Positions 15,756 to 25,283 of a stretch of 64,000 bases of DNA are shown piece by piece. How positions within the stretch are numbered: position 1 is the stretch's first letter; the number at the start of each line of letters is the position of its first letter. The notes under the pieces were generated by a model. That model had not been told where the DNA came from. It was given only the letters and a program-made list of their open reading frames with translations, and did not search any database. The translations under genes and the position numbers were made by a program. The stretch covers positions 1-64,000 of the forward strand of contig NZ_BJND01000016.1 of the NCBI RefSeq assembly GCF_006539505.1. Direction: 5' to 3'. The stretch is from Streptomyces spinoverrucosus. GTDB lineage: Bacteria > Actinomycetota > Actinomycetes > Streptomycetales > Streptomycetaceae.

Positions 15756-17789
15756 ATGGCAACCACGGGGGCAGGTGAGGACATGGGGACATACGAGACC
15801 GGCGGCACCGGCGGGCTGGGGGCGGCCGCGCTGGCCGAGGAGATCCACCGCGTCCTCGCCCGCGTCGACGCCCACGCGGCGCGCGCCGCCGAGCCCGAGA
15901 CGGGATCCGGTGCGGAAGGCGCGGACGCCGGTGCCGACGGGGCAGGGCCCGAGCCCGCTCCCGCCGCCGCTCTCGACCCCGTACACCAGCCCACCGCCCC
16001 CCTCGACGCCCTCGTCGCCTGTTTCGGCCTCACCCCCTTCGAACGCGACCTCGTCCTGCTCACCGCCGCCCACGAGCTGGAGCCCACGACGGCCGCCCGG
16101 TGTGCCGCCGCGAGCGGTGATCCGGAGCGGGCGTACCCCACCTTCTCGCTCGCCCTCGCGGCCCTCGCCGAGCCGCACTGGAGCGCGCTCACGCCGGTGG
16201 CCCCGCTGCGGCGCTGGCGGATCGTCGAGCTGGACGACGAGACCCGGCTCACCACGTCCCGGCTCCGGCTCGACGAACGCATCCTGCACTTCCTGCTGGG
16301 CTCGCCCTATCTGGACGCCCGGCTGCACGGCCAGCTGCGGCGCGCCCCGGTCCCGGACCGGCTGCCGCCGTCGTACGACCTGGCCGCGAACCGTATCGCC
16401 GCGGGCTGGACGACGTCCCCCGGACCGGACGTGCCGCCGCTCGTCGAGGTGACCGGCGGGGATCCACGCAGCCGGGCCGACATCGCGGCCGCGGCGGCGA
16501 GCCGGTGCGGCCTCGGGCTGTACGCGATGAGTGCCGACGACCTCCCCACCGATGCCGCCGGACGGGACCGGCTGGCCCGGCTGTGGCAGCGCGAGGCGAT
16601 CCTGCTGCCCGCCGCGCTCCTCGTCGAGGTGGGCGAACTGGACCGGGACCAGCGGGCGGCGACCGAGGCGTTCCTGGCCGGGGCGGCCGTACCCGTGGTG
16701 GTGTCCAGCGAGGACCCGCTGCGCTCCGACCGCCCGCACGGCGCACGCGTCACGGTCCCCCGGCTCGACGACGACGAACAACTCGCCCTGTGGGCTGAGG
16801 CGTTCGACGACGTCGACCTGGACGAACGCGAACTGCGCTCCCTGGTCGCCCAGTTCCAGCTGCCACCGCACGTCGTCCGGTCCGCCGCCGCGACCGTACG
16901 CCGTGACCTGCCCGGCGAGGACGAGCTGGACGCCGCCCAACTCGCCTGGCGGGCCGGTATGCAGGAGGCCCGGATCGGCATGGACGAGCTGGGCCGGCGG
17001 ATCGAACCGCAGGCCGGCTGGGACGACCTGGTGCTGCACGAGCGGCAGGTCGCCGTGCTGCGCGAGATCGTCGCCCACGTACGGCAGCGCCCGACCGTCC
17101 ACCAGGAGTGGGGCTTCGCGGGCACCCTGCGCCGCGGACTCGGCGTGACCGCGCTGTTCGCGGGCGGTTCGGGCACCGGCAAGACGCTGGCGGCCGAGGT
17201 CATGGCGAAGGAGCTGGGCCTCGACCTGTTCGTCATCGACCTGTCCCAGGTGGTCAGCAAGTACATCGGCGAGACCGAGAAGAACCTGCGCCGCGTCTTC
17301 GACGCCGCCGAGCGCGGTGGCGCGCTGCTCCTGTTCGACGAGGCGGACGCGCTGTTCGGCAAGCGCAGCGAGGTCAAGGACAGCCACGACCGGTACGCCA
17401 ACCTCGAAGTCAGCTATCTGCTGATGCGGATGGAGGCCTACCGCGGCCTCGCCGTCCTCACCACCAACATGAAGAAGGCCCTCGACACCGCCTTCCTGCG
17501 CCGCATCCGTTTCGTCGTCGACTTCCCGTTCCCGGCCGAGCACGAACGCGCCGAGATCTGGCGCCGCGTGCTGCCGCCGCAGGCGCCGGTGAAGGACATC
17601 GACTGCGACCTGCTCGCCCAGCTCACGGTCGCGGGCGGCTCCATCCGCAACATCGCCCTGTCCGGGGCCTTCCTGGCCGCCGAGGAGGGCGACCGCCTCC
17701 AGATGCGGCACATGCTCGCGGCGGCCCGCACCGAGTACCTGAAGCTGGAGCGGTCCCTGACGCCGACGGAGGTCCGGGGATGGGTGTGA
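15756..17789 (+). CDS. cis15: AAA+ ATPase of the injection system (Cis15)
   Basis: A 677-aa protein. The AAA+ module occupies about residues 440-670: Walker A GGSGTGKT (470-477), Walker B LLLFDEADALF with D528/E529, and sensor/arginine-finger region TTNMKKALDTAFLRRIRF. The N-terminal ~430 residues are a helical regulatory part with LTPFERDLVLLTAAHELEP. Every eCIS cluster carries such an ATPase, thought to work in assembly or recycling rather than contraction itself. Start ATG 15756 has GAGG 5 nt upstream; an ATG at 15783 is possible. It overlaps the next gene by 10 nt. Confidence 0.94.
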   Translation: MATTGAGEDMGTYETGGTGGLGAAALAEEIHRVLARVDAHAARAAEPETGSGAEGADAGADGAGPEPAPAAALDPVHQPTAPLDALVACFGLTPFERDLVLLTAAHELEPTTAARCAAASGDPERAYPTFSLALAALAEPHWSALTPVAPLRRWRIVELDDETRLTTSRLRLDERILHFLLGSPYLDARLHGQLRRAPVPDRLPPSYDLAANRIAAGWTTSPGPDVPPLVEVTGGDPRSRADIAAAAASRCGLGLYAMSADDLPTDAAGRDRLARLWQREAILLPAALLVEVGELDRDQRAATEAFLAGAAVPVVVSSEDPLRSDRPHGARVTVPRLDDDEQLALWAEAFDDVDLDERELRSLVAQFQLPPHVVRSAAATVRRDLPGEDELDAAQLAWRAGMQEARIGMDELGRRIEPQAGWDDLVLHERQVAVLREIVAHVRQRPTVHQEWGFAGTLRRGLGVTALFAGGSGTGKTLAAEVMAKELGLDLFVIDLSQVVSKYIGETEKNLRRVFDAAERGGALLLFDEADALFGKRSEVKDSHDRYANLEVSYLLMRMEAYRGLAVLTTNMKKALDTAFLRRIRFVVDFPFPAEHERAEIWRRVLPPQAPVKDIDCDLLAQLTVAGGSIRNIALSGAFLAAEEGDRLQMRHMLAAARTEYLKLERSLTPTEVRGWV

Positions 17790-18052
17790 CACCGCGGGAG
17801 TTCCGCGTCGAGATCGGCGAACTGGCCCTCGAAGGTTTCCGGGTGGACCCCGACCGCGTGTCCGCCGCCTTCACCCAGGAACTGACCCGCCTCATCCACC
17901 GGCACGGCGTCCCCGCCGACGCCTCCTGGACCGCCGAGGCCCTGACCGGGCTGCCACCCCTGCCCGCCGGGCTGTCCGCACGCCGGCTCGGCCAGGAACT
18001 GGCCCGCGCGGTGCACGAAGGGCTGTCCGGCCACGGGGAGGTGACCCGGTGA
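17780..18052 (+). CDS. Small eCIS-cluster protein, unknown function
   Basis: A 90-aa protein starting at the ATG inside the end of the ATPase gene (10-nt overlap) and ending with an overlap of 4 nt (GTGA) with the giant DUF4157 gene. The centre, VEIGELALEGFRVDPDRV then FTQELTRLIHRHGVP, is amphipathic and helical. Position and overlaps make it a true part of the operon. It may be an adaptor for loading the giant protein, which is inference from position only. Confidence 0.75.
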   Translation: MGVTPREFRVEIGELALEGFRVDPDRVSAAFTQELTRLIHRHGVPADASWTAEALTGLPPLPAGLSARRLGQELARAVHEGLSGHGEVTR

Positions 18053-21000
18053 GCAACAGCCACACCCAGGACGCCCGAGCCGACCAGTCGGCCGAGGCGC
18101 GCCGCCGCAAGCGCAAGGAACAGGCCGCCAAGTCCCGTACGCCCGAACCGAAGAACATCGTCAGCGGCGCCGGGCAGCCTCTTGACCCCGGCGTGCGGCG
18201 GGACCTGGAGGAGCGGCTCGGTCACGACCTGGGCCGCGTCCGGCTGCACACCGGCCGCGACGCCGGACAGCTCACGGAGCTGCTCGGCGCGGACGCCGTC
18301 GCCGTCGGCCAGGACGTCTTCTTCCGCGAGGGCGCCTTCAAGCCCGGCACGGACGAGGGCCGCCGACTGCTCGCCCACGAGCTGCTGCACACCGTGCAGA
18401 ACCCGCACGGCCTCGGCGCCCTGCGCGCCGGACGCGAACTGGGCGCCGTCAGCCTGCCGCAGCAGTCGATCGAACGCGAGGCGGAGTCGGCGGCACAGGA
18501 CGTCGTAAGCGACCGGGAGGCCCCCGAGATCGAGCAGGGCCAGGCCACCCCGGGCTGGCTGCGCTACGCCACCGTCGACGCCGACCGCAGCCGCAGCGAG
18601 GCGATCGACCCGGCGACCCTGCTCGACCGGCTCACGAACTCTGTCGTGCGCTCGCTGCGCAGCGACCCGGAGGACCTGTCCAAGCGCACCCGCAAGCAAC
18701 TCGCCCGGCTGCCCGAGGAGTTGCTCGACGGGGTCCTGATGCGCCTGGAGAGCAGGCTGCTCGGTTCCGAGCACGACCGGGTGCTCGACTTCGTCGACGA
18801 GATCGAGGCGTACGACGACTTCGCCGACGACGGCCTGGAACGCGACGCCCACGAGGCTCCCGCGCTCGAACCGGACCTGGCCGGGGAGGTGCGGGCCGAA
18901 CGGGAGCGCGCGGACCGGGACGCCCGGGACCGGGAGGCGGAGGAGCGGGAGCCGGAGGTGGCGCCCGGGCCGGAGAAGGAGCAGGCACCGGAGGAGGGGG
19001 CTGCACCGGGTGCCGAGGGAGAGCGGGGCGTTGGTGCGGCTCCGGGTTCCCCGGCGGGTTCCCGGGAGCCGGAGTCTTCGTCCTCCTCCACCGGTGCGTC
19101 GGGCGAGAAGGAGCCCTCGGGCTCGCAAGCCGGTCAGGAGGAGTCCGGTCAGACCGGGCAGTCCGGGCAGGAGAACGGCGGTCAGGCCGGGCAGGAGCAG
19201 ACCGGCAAGGAGAAGGAGGCCGGCGGCCACGAGGCGACCGAGCGACAGGAGACGCCGGCCGCGAGCGAGGAGGAGTCGGCGGCGAAGAACCGCCCGGGCG
19301 CGGCCGAGGCGGCCGTCGCCGGACGGCAAGTGAAGCCGCAGGACAAGCGGGGGCAGCAGCAGCCGACCGGCTCGCCGAACGCGTCCGGCAAGGACACTCA
19401 GCTGCCCGGCGCGTTCAGCACGCTCGACGGCAGGCGCAACCAGGACCTCGAAGGCCAGGAGGAGGAGACCGACGAGGACCCCTTCGGCTCCGGCAGCCAG
19501 TCGGAGGTCGAGGTCGGGGGAGAGGAGCCCAGCGCCTGGGACACCAAGCTCCAGCCCGAGGACTTCCTGCCGCAGGAGGACCTCGACGTCTCCGGCGTAC
19601 CGACCGCCGACGAACTGGACCCGTCGTCGTCCCAGTCGCCCTCCCTCCCCTCCTTCCCCGCCCCGCCGCCCACCAGGGCCGACCAGGTACAGGCCGAGCG
19701 GGAGGCGGAGGACGCCGAGGACGCGGCGGCGGAGGCGGAGCCGGAGGAGGAGGCCGGTGCGGCGGAGGACGTCGAGTCCTCGGCCGAGGAGACCGAAGGC
19801 GGGCCGGAGAGCGGCAGCGCGCTGGGTGGCCTTGCCGTGCAGCAGGCCGCCGCGCCCCCGGCCGTACCCACCACCGGCGCCAGGGATCCCAAGAGCGGCG
19901 ACGACCCCAAGGCGGGCCCGGTCGCGGCCCAGACCACCGTGCAGGAGGCGCCGAACAAGGCGGAGTCGAAGTCCGAGGGCGGCGGCGAGGCCAAGGAGTC
20001 CGCGGCCAAGGAGGAGAAGGGCACCGCCGCGGCGGGCGACAAGGCGTCGGCGGCTCCGGAGAAGGAGTCCCAGCAGGCGGCGGGCGGCCAGTCGGCGCAG
20101 TCCGACACGGCGGCGCAGGGGTCGGCGGGCGGCGGCTCGGGTGGTACCGGTACGGGTGGCGGCGGCACCGGTACGGCGGGGTCGGCTCCGGTGCAGGAGC
20201 CGCGTACGGAACCGGAGCCTCGTACGGCACCTGAGCCTCGTACCGAACCCGAGACCCGCGCCGAACCCGAATCCGGCAGTCGTACGGAAGCCCCGGCACC
20301 GACACCGAAGTCCGCACCGGCATCACCCCCGCCCGCACCCGCCGCCGAGTCGCCTGCCGCGCCGAAGTCGGCACCGGAGACCGCACCGGCCCCGTCGGCC
20401 GGGGCACCACGCGGAGGCGGTGGCGGAGGAGGCGGCGGTGGCGGCGCCACGGGCGGACCGGGTGCCGCACCCGCCGCACGCGGCAAGGGCAAGAAGGACT
20501 CCGCCCCGGCGCCCGATCTCTCCGGCGTCTCACCCGAGTCGGGCCTGGCCACGGCGGCAAAGCTCAAGCCCCACAAGGCACTTCAGGCGATGGGCGGCGT
20601 CGGCGGGGCGGTGGATCGCTCGGTGGGTGACGAGCACAAGACGCTGGCGGCCGCGCCCCCGTCGATGGAACGTCCGGCGGGCGCCCCGCAGACCCTCCAG
20701 GGCAAGCCGAAGGCGGACGCCCCGGCGCAGTACTCGCAGGATCCGGCTCAGCAGGCCCAGGAACCGGACCGTGAGAACGCCGAGGTCACCGGCGCGAAGG
20801 AGCCCGAGGGCCAGATCGAGGCGGAGAAGGCCGAGGAGCCGAGCGGCTGGGACACCTTCAAGATGGCGCTGGGCTTCGGTATCGGCAAGGTGGCGAGCTG
20901 GCTCGGCTTCGAGGTGGACGCGCAGGAGCTGGCGGCGAAGTTCGCCGGGCTGCCGACGAAGGACGAGGCGCTCAAGCAGGCGCAGGCGGGCAACGCGCCC

Positions 21001-24000
21001 GGCGTGCAGATGCAGGGCGCGGCCGATCAGAAGGCCGGGGAGCAGAGCGGGCACGTCGACGCCAAGGGCCAGGAGACGCTGTCGACGGCGCGTGACGACT
21101 CGGGCCGGGCGATGGGCGAGGACCAGGTCTATCCCAACGCGCCCCAGGAGCAGCTCACCGCGCAGGTGCCGGGTGGCCAGGGCGGTGGCGGTGAGGGCGT
21201 CGGGGCCACGGGCGTCGGCGGTGCCGTACCGCCGGAGGCGGCGTCCGAGGTGGCGGAGCACGAACGCGGGCCGCAGTTCCAGGCGGCGTTCGCGGACGGC
21301 CAGAAGGGCATCTCGGAGGGCCGGCAGACCAAGGACCGCGACTTCAGGGGCGCTCAGGCCAAGCACAAGCAGCAGGTGGACGCCGAGATCGCGGCGAACA
21401 CGCAGACGCAGGCGGGCGAGCGCGAGAAGGCGATGGGCGAGGTCACCGCCCAGCGCGAGGACTGGCGTACGCAGCAGGACGAGGAGCTCAGCAGCCTCGG
21501 CGACAAGAAGACCGAGCGGCACGACAAGATCCGCAAGGATGTCGAGGACCAGGAGAAGCAGACCGACGACAACGTCGAGAAGGAGAAGGACGGCAGCGAC
21601 AAGAAGATCAAGGACGAGAGCGAGAAGGCGGAGCGGGAGGCGGAGCAGAAGAAGGACGCCTCCGTCCAGGAGTCCGGCAACTGGATCACGAAGGCCTTCG
21701 AGTGGATCAAGCAGAAGGTCATCGAGATCAAGAACGCGATCGTCCGGGTGATCCGGGCGGCGCGGGACGCGGTCGTCGGCTTCATCCGCAACTTCAAGCA
21801 GACGGTCGAGCGGTGGATCAACGAGGCCCGCAAGAACATCGTCGACGCGATCAAGAAGTTCATCACGGACCTGATCGAGTTCGCGAAGGCGATGGTCCGC
21901 GCGGTCATCGAACTGGCGGGCCGCATCCGCAAGTTCATCACGGACCTGATCGCTGCGGCCATCGCGCTGGTCAACCGCCTGGCCCAGGCCCTGAAGCAGG
22001 CGATCACGGATCTCCTGAACGCCATCGGCAAGTTGCTGAGCAGTATCCTCGACTTCCTGAAGAAGGCCCTGCTGGCCGCGGTCGAGGCGGTCGTGGCGGC
22101 AGTCAAGGCGATCATGGACTTCGCCGCGGGTCTGCTCAGCGCCCTCGGCGACTTCATGCTGATCGCGGTCGACTTCCTCTCCGACCCCGGCGGCTGGCTC
22201 AGCGGCGCGAAGAACTCCGCCGTGGACGGCGCGAAGAACCACCTCTTCCGAGAGGTCAAGGCGGCCGTCAAGGACTGGTTCCAGTCCAAGATCGAGGAGA
22301 TCCTGGGCATCCCGAGGGCCATCCTGGACAAGCTGATCAAGGGCGGCATCACCCTCGAAAAGATCGTCAAGGAGACCTGGGACGCCATCGTCCCCCAACT
22401 CCCCCTGATCATCGGCGAGATCGTCATCACCAAGGTGATCGCCAAGCTGACCCCCGGCGCGGGCTGGGTGATGGCCGTCATCGACGCCATCCGCACCGCG
22501 ATCGGCGCCCTCGGCGAAATCCTCCGCGCGTTCGGCGCGGTCCTCGACTGGCTGAAGGCCGTCCGCTCCGGCGGCGCGGGCATCCTCTTCGCCAAGGCGA
22601 TCGCAGCAGGCATCGTCGCCCTCCTGGAACTGGCCTACGAGGCCCTCCTGTCCGGCATCGGCAAGTACGTGGCGAAGGTGGGGCGCCGGCTCAAGGGGGT
22701 GGCGGAGCGCCTGGGCAAGGACAAGAACGACCCCAAGAAGCCTCCGACGGCAGGCCCAGGCACCCCGACCGACAAGAAGACCACCCCCCGCGGCGACCAA
22801 CAACAACCCGCCCCCGGCCCCTCCACGCCCCGCCCGACCACGACGACCCCCCGCCCGACCACGGACCGCCCCAAGCCCACAGGCCCAACCTCCGGCCGCC
22901 CACCCGCGGGCCCCGGCCGCGACCGCCCGCAGCCGGGAAAGACCGACCCCCGCAGGGACACCCGTCCCACCGCCCCGGCGCCGGCACGTCCCCGCCCGGA
23001 ACCCGCCCAGCGCCCCAGGCCGGACCAGCAGACCCCGACCAGGCCCCGGGACGACAGGCCGACGGGGGACCGCCCCCGGGACGACCGCGGTTCATCCCGC
23101 CCGAAAGACGACGACCGTACTCAGGACACCCGTTCCCAGGACAGCCGTCGCCCCGACCAGGACCCGAACCGTCGCCCCGACCAGGACCCGAACCGTCCCG
23201 GGCAGCAAACGTCGCCGACGAAGCCGAAGGACGACAAGGGCGGTCCCGGCAAGTCCAGGGACGGCAAGGACCGGGATGGCGGGGACCGAGACGGCAAGAA
23301 GCCCAAGGACAGCGACAAGGGCCCGAAGCAGCCGACGGGTGGCAAGGACAGCGAGCCGAAGGACAAGGACCCGGAGAAGGCCAAGCAGGAGAAGAAGGGC
23401 CGGCGGAAGAAGGAAGAGGACTCGACAGACTCGAAGGAGGCCCGGCTCCGGAAGATCGTCGCCAGGACGAGGCCGCGTGTCGACGCCAAGCTGCGCAAGG
23501 GATCCGGCGCATTCGCGCTCAAGGCCATGCTGGCCGCGCAGCGCGCCTGGTACCGGCTGACCTCGCACACCGTCGAGGGTTCGGACACCGAGGTCGTCAA
23601 GGCCCGGCTGAATCCGGAGAAGGAGGGCAGCCAGAAGCACCGGCTGGCCAAGCAGTTCCAGCTGGTGCAAAGGGCTCAGGAGTTCGCTCGGAAACAGTCC
23701 GAGCAGGCGACTCCCGCATCCTCCCAGTCGCCGGCCCCGAGGCAGGGCACCAACACCTTTACCGCCCAACTCGTTCAGGAGCCCCTTCTCAGGCAGTACC
23801 CCGCCATCGATCAGGTGATGACGGCCGCGAAGCAGAACGAAGGCGGCGGCCGGGTCGAAGTGAGCGTACCCACCCAGAACCTGCTCCTGGCCTGGAACCG
23901 TGGGTTCAAGAACGACCCCGGTGGGTTCCTGGCCACCTCGCACGGCTCCGGGCGTTACCAGGACCTGCGGCTGACGGCCAAGAAGCTCAAGAACTACAAG

Positions 24001-24642
24001 AAGTTCATCGAGGGTGTCGACGCCATTCAGCGTGGCGATTTCGCGGCGGCGGCCGACACGGGTCACGACATGCAACTGATGATGGAATTCGCGTTCCTGC
24101 GCACGATGGTGGAGGGCCGGCGGGAGCCGTTCATGAAGGTGATGGGTCAAGCGGAAATCGGCTGGGCCAAGCGTGCTGAGACCGAGAGCCAGGCCCGTGC
24201 CCGGGTGGACGAGATCCTCAGCAGGGGAATGATGACGCACAACAGAAATGTTGCGCTGGCCAGAGATCTGCGGGCAGCCGCCGAAATCGTGGCTCCGGCC
24301 GGCAAAGTCAACATTGACAAGCTCGACGACAAGGCTGTGCGGAAAGTCCTCAAGAACCCGACTCCGGGCGTCACACGGCGGGTGCACAAGGGCGAGGTCA
24401 AGTGGGCGGAGAAACAAGGGCAGAGAGTTCCCGACGCTTCCGAGACCAGGACATCGGCCGAGTCCGGACAGCAACTCCTCGACCGGACGACTCTCTGGGT
24501 GTCGCGGATGACGCCGGATGACGTCCATGTCACGTTCGACGGCTTCGAGGAAATGCTCGACAGGATGCAGGCGATCGTCCGGGAGATCGTGGACAGCGAT
24601 CCAGAAGTCCTCGACAGGGCACCTAGGCTGTGGACTCCGTGA
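18049..24642 (+). CDS. Giant DUF4157 (eCIS core) protein with tape-measure-like helices and distinct C-terminal domain
   Basis: 2197 aa from GTG 18049. Domains in order: basic N-terminus (1-44); DUF4157/eCIS-core (about 45-118) with HELLH at 110-114, a zinc-protease-type HExxH; a helical conserved part to ~280; ~550 residues of Glu/Gln/Pro/Gly low complexity with a poly-Gly run near 790-800; a charged coiled coil (~1090-1205); about 340 residues of long amphipathic and hydrophobic helices (~1213-1550) resembling a tail tape measure; a Pro/Arg/Asp linker (~1563-1790); and an unrelated C-terminal domain (~1797-2197). No other tape-measure candidate exists in the cluster. DUF4157 proteins are known as eCIS-associated effectors, so it could be cargo, tape measure or both. 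No signal peptide. Confidence 0.88.
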   Translation: MSNSHTQDARADQSAEARRRKRKEQAAKSRTPEPKNIVSGAGQPLDPGVRRDLEERLGHDLGRVRLHTGRDAGQLTELLGADAVAVGQDVFFREGAFKPGTDEGRRLLAHELLHTVQNPHGLGALRAGRELGAVSLPQQSIEREAESAAQDVVSDREAPEIEQGQATPGWLRYATVDADRSRSEAIDPATLLDRLTNSVVRSLRSDPEDLSKRTRKQLARLPEELLDGVLMRLESRLLGSEHDRVLDFVDEIEAYDDFADDGLERDAHEAPALEPDLAGEVRAERERADRDARDREAEEREPEVAPGPEKEQAPEEGAAPGAEGERGVGAAPGSPAGSREPESSSSSTGASGEKEPSGSQAGQEESGQTGQSGQENGGQAGQEQTGKEKEAGGHEATERQETPAASEEESAAKNRPGAAEAAVAGRQVKPQDKRGQQQPTGSPNASGKDTQLPGAFSTLDGRRNQDLEGQEEETDEDPFGSGSQSEVEVGGEEPSAWDTKLQPEDFLPQEDLDVSGVPTADELDPSSSQSPSLPSFPAPPPTRADQVQAEREAEDAEDAAAEAEPEEEAGAAEDVESSAEETEGGPESGSALGGLAVQQAAAPPAVPTTGARDPKSGDDPKAGPVAAQTTVQEAPNKAESKSEGGGEAKESAAKEEKGTAAAGDKASAAPEKESQQAAGGQSAQSDTAAQGSAGGGSGGTGTGGGGTGTAGSAPVQEPRTEPEPRTAPEPRTEPETRAEPESGSRTEAPAPTPKSAPASPPPAPAAESPAAPKSAPETAPAPSAGAPRGGGGGGGGGGGATGGPGAAPAARGKGKKDSAPAPDLSGVSPESGLATAAKLKPHKALQAMGGVGGAVDRSVGDEHKTLAAAPPSMERPAGAPQTLQGKPKADAPAQYSQDPAQQAQEPDRENAEVTGAKEPEGQIEAEKAEEPSGWDTFKMALGFGIGKVASWLGFEVDAQELAAKFAGLPTKDEALKQAQAGNAPGVQMQGAADQKAGEQSGHVDAKGQETLSTARDDSGRAMGEDQVYPNAPQEQLTAQVPGGQGGGGEGVGATGVGGAVPPEAASEVAEHERGPQFQAAFADGQKGISEGRQTKDRDFRGAQAKHKQQVDAEIAANTQTQAGEREKAMGEVTAQREDWRTQQDEELSSLGDKKTERHDKIRKDVEDQEKQTDDNVEKEKDGSDKKIKDESEKAEREAEQKKDASVQESGNWITKAFEWIKQKVIEIKNAIVRVIRAARDAVVGFIRNFKQTVERWINEARKNIVDAIKKFITDLIEFAKAMVRAVIELAGRIRKFITDLIAAAIALVNRLAQALKQAITDLLNAIGKLLSSILDFLKKALLAAVEAVVAAVKAIMDFAAGLLSALGDFMLIAVDFLSDPGGWLSGAKNSAVDGAKNHLFREVKAAVKDWFQSKIEEILGIPRAILDKLIKGGITLEKIVKETWDAIVPQLPLIIGEIVITKVIAKLTPGAGWVMAVIDAIRTAIGALGEILRAFGAVLDWLKAVRSGGAGILFAKAIAAGIVALLELAYEALLSGIGKYVAKVGRRLKGVAERLGKDKNDPKKPPTAGPGTPTDKKTTPRGDQQQPAPGPSTPRPTTTTPRPTTDRPKPTGPTSGRPPAGPGRDRPQPGKTDPRRDTRPTAPAPARPRPEPAQRPRPDQQTPTRPRDDRPTGDRPRDDRGSSRPKDDDRTQDTRSQDSRRPDQDPNRRPDQDPNRPGQQTSPTKPKDDKGGPGKSRDGKDRDGGDRDGKKPKDSDKGPKQPTGGKDSEPKDKDPEKAKQEKKGRRKKEEDSTDSKEARLRKIVARTRPRVDAKLRKGSGAFALKAMLAAQRAWYRLTSHTVEGSDTEVVKARLNPEKEGSQKHRLAKQFQLVQRAQEFARKQSEQATPASSQSPAPRQGTNTFTAQLVQEPLLRQYPAIDQVMTAAKQNEGGGRVEVSVPTQNLLLAWNRGFKNDPGGFLATSHGSGRYQDLRLTAKKLKNYKKFIEGVDAIQRGDFAAAADTGHDMQLMMEFAFLRTMVEGRREPFMKVMGQAEIGWAKRAETESQARARVDEILSRGMMTHNRNVALARDLRAAAEIVAPAGKVNIDKLDDKAVRKVLKNPTPGVTRRVHKGEVKWAEKQGQRVPDASETRTSAESGQQLLDRTTLWVSRMTPDDVHVTFDGFEEMLDRMQAIVREIVDSDPEVLDRAPRLWTP

Positions 24643-24668
24643 AGTTGCAAGCAAGGAGAAACGTCATC

Positions 24669-25283
24669 ATGCAGTGGGGTTCCCACCGCGGTCGCCGCAT
24701 CATCCTCTCCGACGGCCTCGACGAGACCGACGTGGACGAGTGTGCTGCCCTCATGAACGCCGAAAAAGTGCGGGAAACGGTCGCATCCGTGGAAATCGGC
24801 CTGTCGCGCGAAGTGACCTGGCGAGTCGTCAACGACTACTACCTGCACTATGGCAAGGAACATCCTTTCGGTATCGGCTTTGTCTTCGCCTCCGGTCCGG
24901 AGGAGTCGCAAGTGGCCGAACTGACCGAGATGTTGTCCGATTACTTCGAGCCGCCGAGCGACGAAGAGATTCTCGCTGCCGTGGACAGCAGCCATGTTGT
25001 CAACAGTGGAGATCTCGTGGATGCCAAAAGGAGGGCTCTGGTCCGTCTCGGCGTCGGGGCCCCGAGCGACGCGGAACCCCGCTTTCTGGAGAAGATTGCC
25101 GAGGCCATGCACTCCGAAGACGAGCGCGTACGTGAGGGTGGGCTGTGGGCGGCAGCGCATGCGCTGTGGCCTCAACTGCTTCCGGACATCGAATCAATGA
25201 GCCAGGGCGAGGTGAATCCCGTTCTTCGGGACCAGGCGAGCGCTCTTGCCGGGTACATGCGACAGGAAGGGATCACTCCATGA
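24669..25283 (+). CDS. Small protein directly after the giant gene; immunity- or chaperone-like
   Basis: A 204-aa protein with no family I recognise. The N-terminal half is mixed alpha/beta (RRIILSDGLDETDVDECAAL); the C-terminal ~85 residues look like HEAT-type helical repeats (RFLEKIAEAMHSEDERVREG, then LRDQASALAGYM). Codon use is visibly richer in A/T at third positions than the flanking structural genes, as is the 3' end of the giant gene. It starts 26 nt after the giant's stop with AAGGAG 10 nt upstream of ATG 24669, and its end overlaps the next gene (ATGA). Position and composition fit a partner of the giant's C-terminal domain; this is inference. Confidence 0.78.
   Translation: MQWGSHRGRRIILSDGLDETDVDECAALMNAEKVRETVASVEIGLSREVTWRVVNDYYLHYGKEHPFGIGFVFASGPEESQVAELTEMLSDYFEPPSDEEILAAVDSSHVVNSGDLVDAKRRALVRLGVGAPSDAEPRFLEKIAEAMHSEDERVREGGLWAAAHALWPQLLPDIESMSQGEVNPVLRDQASALAGYMRQEGITP

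Noticed and set aside
24630..24668. Upstream GTG start for the gene after the giant protein
   Set aside because: It would overlap the giant gene's end and place AAGGAG inside the coding region; ATG 24669 follows that ribosome site.
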